Assembly (NCBI GenBank): GCA_027452245.1
Contig: DAIDGW010000090.1
Location: 19,053-83,052 of the forward strand
DNA from: Acidobacteriaceae bacterium
Lineage (GTDB): Bacteria > Acidobacteriota > Terriglobia > Terriglobales > Acidobacteriaceae
DNA: 64,000 nt
Direction of reading: 5' to 3'
In this document: in pieces, positions 32,391 through 40,897 of the stretch
How positions within the stretch are numbered: the stretch's first letter is position 1
Layout: every line of letters starts with the position of its first letter
Program-made: the position numbers and the translations under genes
Notes under the pieces: generated by a model
What the model was told of the DNA's origin: nothing
The model's input: only the letters and a program-made list of their open reading frames with translations
Databases searched by the model: none

Positions 32391-34787
32391 ATGAAAAGCA
32401 AAGTCCTGTCGCAATTGGCAATGGTGATTCTGGCGCTGGCGAGCGTGTTGAGTCTGAGTGCGATGGCACAGACAACGGATGACGGGACCGGGCCATCGGA
32501 GCAGCCGGACGCCCCTCTCGAAACGGCCCAGCCGGCACCTCCGCAAGCCAATGCAGAGCCTCCTGCGGCGAATGCACAAAATCCGGCCGAGCAGCCTCCC
32601 ACAGACATGCCTTCCGGCGAAAAGCCGGCCGAATCCGACCAGGGCGTCGGAAGAATCAGCTTTATTCATGGAGATGTTTCAACTCAACGAGGTGACTCAC
32701 AGACGTGGTCGGCAGCAGCGCTGAATGCTCCGCTGGTAGGTGGAGACAAGGTTTCGACTGGCAACGATGCTCGTACTGAAGTTCAACTGGACTTCGCGGA
32801 TGTCCTTCGAGTAGGGCCGAATTCGGAAGTAAATGTTCCGACTCTGACCAAGAAGAGCATACAGATCCAATTGGCGCAGGGCATTCTGGATTTCTCGCTG
32901 TCGAAGGACGGCGAAGCGGAGCCTGAGATTGATACTCCGAACGTTTCGGTGCATCCAGCGCATCACGATGGTGTATTTCGCATCGAAGTGCGACCCGATG
33001 GCGACACCGTGGTCATCGTGCGCAAAGGCGAGGCGCAGATTTCAACCCCGCAGGGCGCAACCGAGGTGCAGTCGGGCGAAATGGCCACGGTACGGGGAAC
33101 GAGCGACGAAGCGCAGTACAAGATCTCGGAGGCTCCGGAGCGCGACGATTGGGACCAGTGGAATAGCGAGCGCGATCACATTATTCAGAACGCACAATCG
33201 TATCGTCACACGAATAAATATTATGTTGGCTCGCAGGATCTCGATACGTATGGCCGTTGGGAGAACGCACCCGATTATGGAAATGTGTGGGTTCCCAATG
33301 AGCCCGAGGGCTGGGCTCCGTACCGCGATGGCAACTGGGTCTGGGAACCGAGCTACGGCTGGACTTGGGTGGGTTATGAGCCATGGGGATGGGCCCCGTA
33401 TCACTACGGTCGTTGGATGTGGTACGGCGGGGCATGGGCGTGGTGGCCGGGGCCGGTGCTGGGAGTAGGTTTCTATCGTCCGTTCTGGGCTCCAGCCTAT
33501 GTGTCGTTCTTCGGATGGGGTGGCGGCTTCGAGTTCGGATTTGGCTTCGGCGCCGGCTGGGGGGGATGGGGTGGGTTCGGATGGATGCCGATTGGGCCGT
33601 GCGACCGCTTTTATCCGTGGTGGGGCGGCTACCGCGGGCACTTCGGCTGGTATGGATACAACCGCTGGGGCATGTATAACCGCGGTGGTTTCGCGCCCTT
33701 ACATGCGGGTATGCGTTATTCCAACCTGGCGCACATCAATGATCCGCATATCGGCAGGGCGATGTCCACGATGGGCGCCAACCGGTTTGGAACGCATTCG
33801 ACAGCGATGGCAGCCAGTTCGGCGCAGATCCGCGGTGCGCGCGTGATGCAAGGCAACATTCCTGCCATGCCGACGCGGGCGAGTTTGTCGGCAAGTGGAA
33901 GAGCGGCGGCACCTTCGACAATACGCAACACCGGAGCGCAGCACTTCTTCGGAAATTCGAACAACGCTGCGCGCCCGGCGTCGTTTTCGCAAGAAACGGC
34001 GCACTTGCAGCAATCGTTCAACAGGAGCCACGTGTCTCCAGCATATTCAGGTGGACGGGGCGCAGCGAATATGAGTGGTGAGCGGGCGGCGGGGAATTTC
34101 ACAAAGCCGACTGCCGGAGCTGGCGGTGCAGGCAGAGCGGCAGTCGGAAATGGAACGAATAGCGCGCGATCGCCGGGCAATACGGCGGCGAATCGCGGCG
34201 GCTATCGTCCATTCAATGCGCCCAATGGTAATAACAGCCGTTCCGGATATTCGGGCAATACGGCCAGTCGTTCTGGATGGTCGAATACGGCACCGCAGCG
34301 CAGCCCATCGGGTGCGGGAAATTATCGTCCATTCACACCCCCGAGCAGCAGCACTCGCTCGGGATGGTCGAACACCGCGCCCCAGCGCAGTTCAAACTTC
34401 TCGCGCGGGTCGAGTACCGGGAATACAAATGGATTCCGGTCGTTCAGTCCCCCATCGGGCAGCGGTTCTGGCAATTCGAATCGAGGTGGGAGTACGAATT
34501 ACTGGAATCGCACGGCTCCGAGTTCGTATCCCAATCGTGGGGGATATAGCGGTGGCGGGTATGGTCGTCCGCAGTTGAACATGCGGCAACCGGTGGTACA
34601 GCCGCGATCGTACGGTAACTACGGACGGGGATCGTATGGTGGCGGCCGGAGCTACGGCGGGTATGGCTCCCGGCCGTCCGGCGGCTTCGGTGGAAGCCGC
34701 GGCGGGTCTGGCGGAGGTGGACATAGCTTCGGGGGTGGCGGACACGGAGGCGGTGGCGGGCATTCTGGCGGTGGCGGACATCGATAG
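32391..34787 (+). CDS. FecR-domain / DUF6600-like protein, second paralogue, with long Gly/Ser/Tyr/His-rich C-terminus
   Basis: FecR-like domain; VWVPNEPEGWAPYRDGNWVWEPSYGWTWVGYEPWGWAPYHYGRWMWYGG; C-terminal GGGGH repeats. Confidence 0.87.
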   Translation: MKSKVLSQLAMVILALASVLSLSAMAQTTDDGTGPSEQPDAPLETAQPAPPQANAEPPAANAQNPAEQPPTDMPSGEKPAESDQGVGRISFIHGDVSTQRGDSQTWSAAALNAPLVGGDKVSTGNDARTEVQLDFADVLRVGPNSEVNVPTLTKKSIQIQLAQGILDFSLSKDGEAEPEIDTPNVSVHPAHHDGVFRIEVRPDGDTVVIVRKGEAQISTPQGATEVQSGEMATVRGTSDEAQYKISEAPERDDWDQWNSERDHIIQNAQSYRHTNKYYVGSQDLDTYGRWENAPDYGNVWVPNEPEGWAPYRDGNWVWEPSYGWTWVGYEPWGWAPYHYGRWMWYGGAWAWWPGPVLGVGFYRPFWAPAYVSFFGWGGGFEFGFGFGAGWGGWGGFGWMPIGPCDRFYPWWGGYRGHFGWYGYNRWGMYNRGGFAPLHAGMRYSNLAHINDPHIGRAMSTMGANRFGTHSTAMAASSAQIRGARVMQGNIPAMPTRASLSASGRAAAPSTIRNTGAQHFFGNSNNAARPASFSQETAHLQQSFNRSHVSPAYSGGRGAANMSGERAAGNFTKPTAGAGGAGRAAVGNGTNSARSPGNTAANRGGYRPFNAPNGNNSRSGYSGNTASRSGWSNTAPQRSPSGAGNYRPFTPPSSSTRSGWSNTAPQRSSNFSRGSSTGNTNGFRSFSPPSGSGSGNSNRGGSTNYWNRTAPSSYPNRGGYSGGGYGRPQLNMRQPVVQPRSYGNYGRGSYGGGRSYGGYGSRPSGGFGGSRGGSGGGGHSFGGGGHGGGGGHSGGGGHR

Positions 34788-34857
34788 GTTTCCGAAAGGC
34801 GCACCATCGGCCTTCCGGATGGCAAGTGCAAGTAAGACGAAGTGAAGGTCAAAGGCG

Positions 34858-34893
34858 AGACAAAGGGCGTGCTAGCCGGCACGCCCTTTGTCT
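34858..34893 (+). terminator. Hairpin terminator
   Basis: AGACAAAGGGCGTGC-TAGCCG-GCACGCCCTTTGTCT: perfect 15-bp stem followed by a short T-rich stretch. Confidence 0.75.
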
Positions 34894-34944
34894 TTGTGGC
34901 AAATGGCCTCGAGGGAAAGTCTCTGATGTCGTAAGATTATCGGC

Positions 34945-35670
34945 TTGCTTACCTCTTCCGAATCTGATCGCCTCCGCGTGGTTCTGGTGGAAGCGCGCAA
35001 TCCGCTGAACATCGGCGCGGTGGCGCGCGCCATGAGCAATTTCGGATTCACGAAGTTACGGGTGGTCAATCCGTATGAAGTAGCTTTTCGCGAAGCACGA
35101 TCTGCCATGGGCGGCGCTGGAGTCCTGGAGCAGGCGACAGAGCACAACTCGGTTGCGGATGCAGTCTCGGACTGCACACTGGTGGTGGGCACTACGGCGG
35201 TGCGGCATAGGCAACTGATGCACCCTCTGCATTCTCTGAGCGAAGCGGCGAAACTGATGCGAGCGGAATTGCACTCGGAAAATGTGGCGCTGTTGTTCGG
35301 CTCGGAGAAATTTGGGCTCTCAACCGCCGATTTGAGCTATTGCCATTGGGTGCTACACATTCCCACGCACAAGTCGAATCTCTCCATGAATCTTGGGCAG
35401 GCAGCGGCCGTCTGTTTATACGAATTGATGAATGCTTGCAGGGATTTACCTCGGAAAAAGTCGAGCAAGCGGGTGACGGCAGCGCAAACGGAGCGATTGA
35501 GCGAAACACTGCTAGATGCGCTTCGTATCAGCGGCTATGTTAAAGACAGGACAAAACGTTCAACGGAAGAGAAAGTCAGGCGTCTGGTGCGCCGGCTGGA
35601 TCTCGAACCAGAAGATGCGGAAGTGATGTTGGGGATGCTGCGTCAGATCGTGTGGAAGTTGAAAACCTGA
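34945..35670 (+). CDS. trmJ: SPOUT-family RNA methyltransferase, TrmJ-like
   Basis: VVLVEARNPLNIGAVARAMSNFGFTKLRVVNP; ALLFGSEKFGLSTADLSYCHWVLHIPTHKSNLSMNLGQAAAVCLYEL. Confidence 0.88.
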   Translation: MLTSSESDRLRVVLVEARNPLNIGAVARAMSNFGFTKLRVVNPYEVAFREARSAMGGAGVLEQATEHNSVADAVSDCTLVVGTTAVRHRQLMHPLHSLSEAAKLMRAELHSENVALLFGSEKFGLSTADLSYCHWVLHIPTHKSNLSMNLGQAAAVCLYELMNACRDLPRKKSSKRVTAAQTERLSETLLDALRISGYVKDRTKRSTEEKVRRLVRRLDLEPEDAEVMLGMLRQIVWKLKT

Positions 35671-35679
35671 ACTTGCCTA

Positions 35680-37026
35680 TTAGCGCCGTTCCTGCTCAGG
35701 GAACACCTGGGTTCCATTCCGAGTGAACTGGAAGCGCAGGAGCCAAACGCTCGGAGTGGACTGTCCATCGGATTGCGGTGGGCTGAACTCCCATCTCTCG
35801 GCGGCGCGTTCGGCGACTCCAGCGAAATAGTGGCTAGGGCCGGGAGACGTAAGTTTTTCTGAGGCCACTTTGCCCCTCGAATCGACGTTGACTCGCACTG
35901 CTACCTTGATTTTTCCGTGGATCGTATGGCGCGCACTCCGGGGAACATCGGGCAGAAATTGATGGAGCACAGCGCCTTCCTTGTTGGCCCGATTCATCGG
36001 AGCGGCGGGTTCCGGCTGAGGAGAAGGCGGTTGTGAGGTTTGAGGTTCTGCCGGAGTAGAGACGGAAGCTGTCGAATCGCGGGCTATCCGAAATGAGCGG
36101 AACGCCAGAATCGCCACGACCAGCAGAACAATGCAGACCGCCAGAATGACGAAGGGACGTGAGCGATTCGCGGATTCGGGAACACCGGCGTTTCCAGGGG
36201 AAGATCTGGCGGCAGCCGGTGCAGATCTTGCGGGAGTTGCCGGTTGTTTTCCCTGAAGAATCGCTGAAATATCCGACAACTTGCAGCGTGTTTCAGGGTC
36301 CTTGCGCAGACACTCACGGGCGAGAGTCTGAAAGGGCTCCGGCAGGCTCTTTGGGACTTGAGCATCGCCGGAGGAATCAAGTTGCGGAGGCCACTGAGTG
36401 AGCGCGGCGACAATCGTGGCGCCTATTCCCCAGATGTCCGACGCTGCAGAGAACTTGCCAGAAAGTGCTTCAGGCGCATTGTAGGGACTTGGATTTATAA
36501 GAGGCGCCCTAGGGCTCGAAGCCTTGCGCACAGAATCTGTCGAGAGCTTGATGCGGTCGCCAGCTGCGCGGATATTGGACGGGCAAATACGGCCATGAAC
36601 AAAGCCTCGTTCATGTAAATACAGCAGCGCATCAAGAGTCGGCTGCAGAAATTCGCGGGTTTCGGCGGGAGTCAGCGCACGCTGCGGGAGGATTTGCGAG
36701 AGGTCCTCATCCGCAAATTCCATAACGACGTAAATCAGCTTTGCGCCATCAAGTTCGCAAGGGCCGCTCTCGAGAATTTGAATGAGGTTGGGGTGTGAGA
36801 GGCGGGACAACTCGCGGAGACTGGAAAGGCGCTCATCTGAAGCGGTGTCTTGGGCAACGAGTTTGATCGCGGCCGGGCGCGGTTCGGACCCGGAAAGTTG
36901 TGTTTCGAATGCGGCGCTATGGTCCGAGCTCCCAAGCCAACGCATGAGCCGGTATTTTTGGGCGACGATTCGGCCTGCCCAATTTTTCGAGTTCGACAAA
37001 ACAGTCAATTCTGGAGAGTCATCCAT
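35680..37026 (-). CDS. Ser/Thr protein kinase-like protein with one TM helix and C-terminal TonB-like domain
   Basis: YVVMEFADEDLSQIL, LYLHERGFVHGRICPSNI, GIGATIVAALTQWPPQ; TM FVILAVCIVLLVVAILAF; C-terminal KVAVRVNVDSRGKVASEKLTSPGPSHYFAGVAERAAERWEFSPP. Confidence 0.82.
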   Translation of the reverse strand: MDDSPELTVLSNSKNWAGRIVAQKYRLMRWLGSSDHSAAFETQLSGSEPRPAAIKLVAQDTASDERLSSLRELSRLSHPNLIQILESGPCELDGAKLIYVVMEFADEDLSQILPQRALTPAETREFLQPTLDALLYLHERGFVHGRICPSNIRAAGDRIKLSTDSVRKASSPRAPLINPSPYNAPEALSGKFSAASDIWGIGATIVAALTQWPPQLDSSGDAQVPKSLPEPFQTLARECLRKDPETRCKLSDISAILQGKQPATPARSAPAAARSSPGNAGVPESANRSRPFVILAVCIVLLVVAILAFRSFRIARDSTASVSTPAEPQTSQPPSPQPEPAAPMNRANKEGAVLHQFLPDVPRSARHTIHGKIKVAVRVNVDSRGKVASEKLTSPGPSHYFAGVAERAAERWEFSPPQSDGQSTPSVWLLRFQFTRNGTQVFPEQERR

Positions 37027-37111
37027 CCGGCACACCTGCGCGCACATTGTAGTGGAAATTGAGCTGTGGCAATGCTCAGAAGTTCCTGTGACTACCGCGA
37101 TGGTGGATGGA

Positions 37112-38554
37112 TTAAGCGACTGGAAGCGAGAAATAGAACACGGAGCCGCGTCCAAGCTGGCTTCTCACGCCGATGGTGCCGCCGTGCAGTTCTACAATTG
37201 CCTTGGCAATGGCAAGGCCCATTCCGGTGCCTTGCACGTTGGCGCGCTGGGTGCGACCACGATAGAAGCGCTCGAAGATCATGTCCTGTTCCATCTGCTC
37301 GATGCCAGGGCCACGGTCAGCGACGCTGATGACGACATCTCCTCCCAGCCGAAGTTCCGCGATGATGATGATGGGCGTGTCAGGCGGCGAGTATTTCGCT
37401 GCGTTTTCGATGAGATGTACCAGGACCTCGCAGATACGGTCGGCATCCATCCGAACCGAGGGCAGATTATCTGGGACCTTGATTTCCAGCGGATGCCGCT
37501 GCAGAACCATGCGCGACGATTGCACGGCGGCGTCGATAGGCTCGCGCACGGCATGCAATTCAAAATGCAACTCGAGTTGATGAGAGTCAAGCTGCGCGAC
37601 TTCAGCGGCTTCTCCGATGAGACGGTTCAGACGGTCGCTTTCCTCGTTGATGACCGTGAGCAACTCTTTGCGCTGATCGGGCTGGAGAGAACTGCTGGAA
37701 AGCAGGGTTTCCGCCGAGGCCTTGATAGCGGTGAGTGGGGTACGAAATTCGTGGGTGACGGAATCCAGAAGGACGGAGCGGAGGCGCTCACTTTCGCGTG
37801 CGGCATCGGCATGCGTGAGTGTTTCGACTGTCTGTGCACGTTCAATAGCAATGGCGGCAAGGCTCCCGATAGCTTCGAGAGTTTCGCGGGATAAGGTGCA
37901 ATTTCCCAGAGCGATGGCGCCGACAGAGCGAACTCCCATGCGCAGGGGCATGAAGCAAATGCGATTGTCGCGGTCAAGAACAGGCTCTCCACGCACGCTG
38001 ATGGCAGTTAACTGGTCCATGGGGAATTGAGTTTGACTGGCGATATCGAAGAAATAGGCCTGTTTCCCATCGACATACATCGCGGCAGTGCTGACTCCAA
38101 AATTCTCTACGATGAAACGCGGAATGGAGTTCAGCAAGCCGTAAACATTGTCACTGGCCAGAAGTTGCTGACTGAAAGAGTAGAGGCGTTCCACCTCGTG
38201 ACGCCGTTGGTTGGAAGCTACCGCTTCTCGCCGGGCGCGCTCCGACAATTGACTGCCTACAACGGCAGTGAAAAGAAAGGCAAACAGTGCGATCCAGTTT
38301 TGCGGGTCGGCAATCGTAAACTGGTAGAGTGGTGGCAGAAAAAAGTAGTTGTAGCAAAGCGTTGCCAGCAGCGCCATGAAGATGGCGTAACGAAGTCCCC
38401 AAATGGTCGACACTATCAGTACGACCAATAAAAAGGTAAATCCGACGGTCGTGGGATTTACATGCAGCCAGCGGGAATACAGAAACGTGATGCAGGAAAC
38501 GACGATGGCGCAGGCGGTGAATAGTGATATCTGGTAAAGTGTCGATCGTTTCAC
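37112..38554 (-). CDS. KdpD C-terminal-half histidine kinase (DUF4118 TM region, GAF, HisKA, HATPase)
   Basis: Four N-terminal TM helices with YNYFFLPPLYQFTIADPQNWIALFAFL; DSVTHEFRTPLTAIKASAETL H-box; GTGMGLAIAKAIVELHGGTIGV. Confidence 0.9.
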   Translation of the reverse strand: MKRSTLYQISLFTACAIVVSCITFLYSRWLHVNPTTVGFTFLLVVLIVSTIWGLRYAIFMALLATLCYNYFFLPPLYQFTIADPQNWIALFAFLFTAVVGSQLSERARREAVASNQRRHEVERLYSFSQQLLASDNVYGLLNSIPRFIVENFGVSTAAMYVDGKQAYFFDIASQTQFPMDQLTAISVRGEPVLDRDNRICFMPLRMGVRSVGAIALGNCTLSRETLEAIGSLAAIAIERAQTVETLTHADAARESERLRSVLLDSVTHEFRTPLTAIKASAETLLSSSSLQPDQRKELLTVINEESDRLNRLIGEAAEVAQLDSHQLELHFELHAVREPIDAAVQSSRMVLQRHPLEIKVPDNLPSVRMDADRICEVLVHLIENAAKYSPPDTPIIIIAELRLGGDVVISVADRGPGIEQMEQDMIFERFYRGRTQRANVQGTGMGLAIAKAIVELHGGTIGVRSQLGRGSVFYFSLPVA

Positions 38555-38607
38555 TGGCCGATTTTAGCTGATCCGTCAATCCGGTATCCGATGTCGAGCG
38601 AAACGTG

Positions 38608-39729
38608 ATGCCTAAAACACCAGAGCAGTGGCTGGAGGAAGCAGCACCGCAGAAAAAGAAGGGCATTTTCAAGCTGTTTCTCGGCTATGCACCTGGTGTG
38701 GGCAAAACCTACAACATGCTCAGCGAAGGGATTCGCCGCAAGGGCCGGGGTGAGGATGTGGTGATCGGCATTGTCGAAACCCACGAGCGACAGGGCGTGC
38801 GGGAACTGAGCTCAAAACTGGAAACTGTCCCGCGGCGCGATCTGACCTACAAGGGAACCGCGTTTGAAGAGATGGACGTGGACACCATCCTGGAGCGGCA
38901 TCCGCAGGTTGTTCTGGTGGATGAATTGGCCCACACCAACGTGGAGGGCAGCAAACACACCAAGCGATATGAGGACGTGATGGAGTTGTTGGATGCCAAT
39001 ATTGACGTGCTCTCCACCATGAATGTGCAGCATATCGAGAGCCTGATGCCGATGGTGCACAACATCACTGGAATTCGGGTGCGGGAGACCGTGCCGGATT
39101 GGGTGATGCAGCGGGTTACGGAAATTGTGCTGGCCGACCTTACGCCTGAGGCACTGCAAACGCGGATGAAACGTGGAGATATTTATCCGTTGGAGCGGGC
39201 GGACCGCGCGCTGAGCAACTTCTTTCGTCCGGCCAACCTGATTGCCCTGCGGGAGATCGCGCTGCAGCAGGTGGCGCATGCCGTGGACCGCAGTCTCGAG
39301 ACTTATCTCGAAAAAGAAGGAGCAGCACGAAGAGTCGGAGTCCAGGAACGGATCGCAGTCTGCGTCAGTTCAAGTCCTGCGGCGCAATATCTGATTGCGC
39401 GGGCGGGGCGCATGTCCCAGCGGATCGATGCGGAGCTGTTCGTAATTTACGTCGATACGGGAGTGGACGGGAACCCTGACGATCAGCGATCCCTAGCCCA
39501 AAACCTTCAGTTCGCAAGAAATCTGAACGCGCAAATTGTACGGGTGCCGGGCAAAAGCGTGGCAGAAGAAGTGGCGAAGGTCGTGCGCGACAAGCACATC
39601 ACACAGGTCGTGTTCGGGCGGTCGGCACAAACGGGATGGCGACGTTATCTTTACCTTTCAGTAATTCACAAATTTCTGCGCGATGCCCCGCCGATCGACG
39701 TGCACATTGTCACCCAGGAAGTGAAGTAG
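38608..39729 (+). CDS. kdpD: KdpD N-terminal sensor (Kdp domain plus universal-stress domain), no kinase domain
   Basis: GIFKLFLGYAPGVGKTYNMLSEG, VLVDELAHTNVEGSKHTKRYEDVMELLDANIDVLSTMNVQHIESL; USP-like IAVCVSSSPAAQYLIARAGRM; ends after the USP domain. Confidence 0.92.
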   Translation: MPKTPEQWLEEAAPQKKKGIFKLFLGYAPGVGKTYNMLSEGIRRKGRGEDVVIGIVETHERQGVRELSSKLETVPRRDLTYKGTAFEEMDVDTILERHPQVVLVDELAHTNVEGSKHTKRYEDVMELLDANIDVLSTMNVQHIESLMPMVHNITGIRVRETVPDWVMQRVTEIVLADLTPEALQTRMKRGDIYPLERADRALSNFFRPANLIALREIALQQVAHAVDRSLETYLEKEGAARRVGVQERIAVCVSSSPAAQYLIARAGRMSQRIDAELFVIYVDTGVDGNPDDQRSLAQNLQFARNLNAQIVRVPGKSVAEEVAKVVRDKHITQVVFGRSAQTGWRRYLYLSVIHKFLRDAPPIDVHIVTQEVK

Positions 39730-39731
39730 TG

Positions 39732-40439
39732 ATGGAGAACGTTCAGAAGGGCAGTATTCTTGTTGTTGATGACGAACCGCAGATCGCGCGGGTGCTGAAG
39801 ACCACACTTTCCAGCAATGGATATTCGGTGCGGACAGCTTCCGATGGCGACGATGCGATCCAGGTACTGAAAACCTGGATGCCCGATCTTCTCATCACGG
39901 ACTTACGGATGCCCAACATGAGCGGACTGGAGCTCTGCCGGTATGTTCGAGGGAAGTGGCGAATTCCGATCATCGTTCTCTCGGTCAAGGGCGAAGAGCG
40001 CGCGAAAGTGGAGGCGCTCGATGCGGGTGCCGATGATTATGTCACTAAGCCATTTGGCGTAGAGGAACTACTGGCGCGGGTGCGCGTTGCTTTGCGACGG
40101 ATCAGCGGAGAGGAGCAGATCCAGGACCCGATCGTTCAAGCAGGTGATTTCCATATCGATGTTGCGGCTCGCATGGTGCGGGTGATGGGCAGTGATGTTC
40201 ATCTGACGCCCAAGGAATTCGACCTTCTCATATACCTGGCGAGGAACGCAGGAAAGGTGCTCACTCACCGCGCGCTGCTCAAAGCTGTCTGGGGCTCGAA
40301 CTGCGTGGAGCAACCGGAATACCTGCGAGTCTTTGTGGGCCACCTACGGAAGAAACTCGAACTCGAAGCGGGAAAACGATACATCTTGACCGAACCCTGG
40401 GTGGGGTATCGTTTCGAGCCAGCGGGCACAACGGAATAG
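39732..40439 (+). CDS. kdpE: KdpE-like response regulator (OmpR/PhoB family)
   Basis: SILVVDDEPQIARVLKTTLSSNGY receiver, winged-helix VHLTPKEFDLLIYLARNAGKVLTHRALLKAVWG...VGYRF. Confidence 0.93.
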   Translation: MENVQKGSILVVDDEPQIARVLKTTLSSNGYSVRTASDGDDAIQVLKTWMPDLLITDLRMPNMSGLELCRYVRGKWRIPIIVLSVKGEERAKVEALDAGADDYVTKPFGVEELLARVRVALRRISGEEQIQDPIVQAGDFHIDVAARMVRVMGSDVHLTPKEFDLLIYLARNAGKVLTHRALLKAVWGSNCVEQPEYLRVFVGHLRKKLELEAGKRYILTEPWVGYRFEPAGTTE

Positions 40440-40514
40440 ACCTCTTTCCCCAACAATAAAGCCCCGGCTTCAGAACTTTGGTCCCTACGGCTGTGCCGTC
40501 CTGATGCGTCCGCC

Positions 40515-40531
40515 TTTATACCTTTTTTACA
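40515..40531 (+). promoter_or_regulatory. Putative KdpE-binding site
   Basis: TTTATA-CCTTT-TTTACA, two 6-bp half sites with 5-bp spacer in an AT-rich island between kdpE and the porin/kdp genes; further TTTATA at 40548..40553. Confidence 0.6.
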
Positions 40532-40616
40532 AACTTTTTATTCGAGGTTTATAGGACTTCTTGTCCAATGAGTAAGGCTGGACGGAAGGATGACTCCGGT
40601 CGGCAGGATTCAGACG

Positions 40617-40802
40617 ATGGCATGGCCCATGTTCGTTACGGTTTGTGCTGTGGGGTTGCCGTTCTACTTTCGATGCTTAGTCGAACTGTGGAAGGAGATT
40701 CGTCCGAAGAAACTCTGCTGTATCGAGCGAATTCGTTCGAATGACACTTCCATGCCGCGCACAGAAACCGTACAAAGAAAGCGCGAGTGGCGCGCGGGCT
40801 AA
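40617..40802 (+). CDS. Possible small single-TM protein upstream of the porin
   Basis: Sub-ORF of 40590..40802: MAWPMFVTVCAVGLPFYFRCLVELWKEIRPKK with a TM segment and a charged tail. Confidence 0.35.
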   Translation: MAWPMFVTVCAVGLPFYFRCLVELWKEIRPKKLCCIERIRSNDTSMPRTETVQRKREWRAG

Positions 40803-40897
40803 GGGAAGCGCAAGAGGCAAAGGGAGCAAAACTCAATGTCGTTTCAGGATATTTCGCCCGAGGCAGTTGGCAACTCTATTCCATGAGATCTCATCCA

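Noticed and set aside
36782-37894. 370-aa plus-strand ORF
   Set aside because: Runs antisense through a kinase gene and a histidine kinase gene that both have clear motifs.
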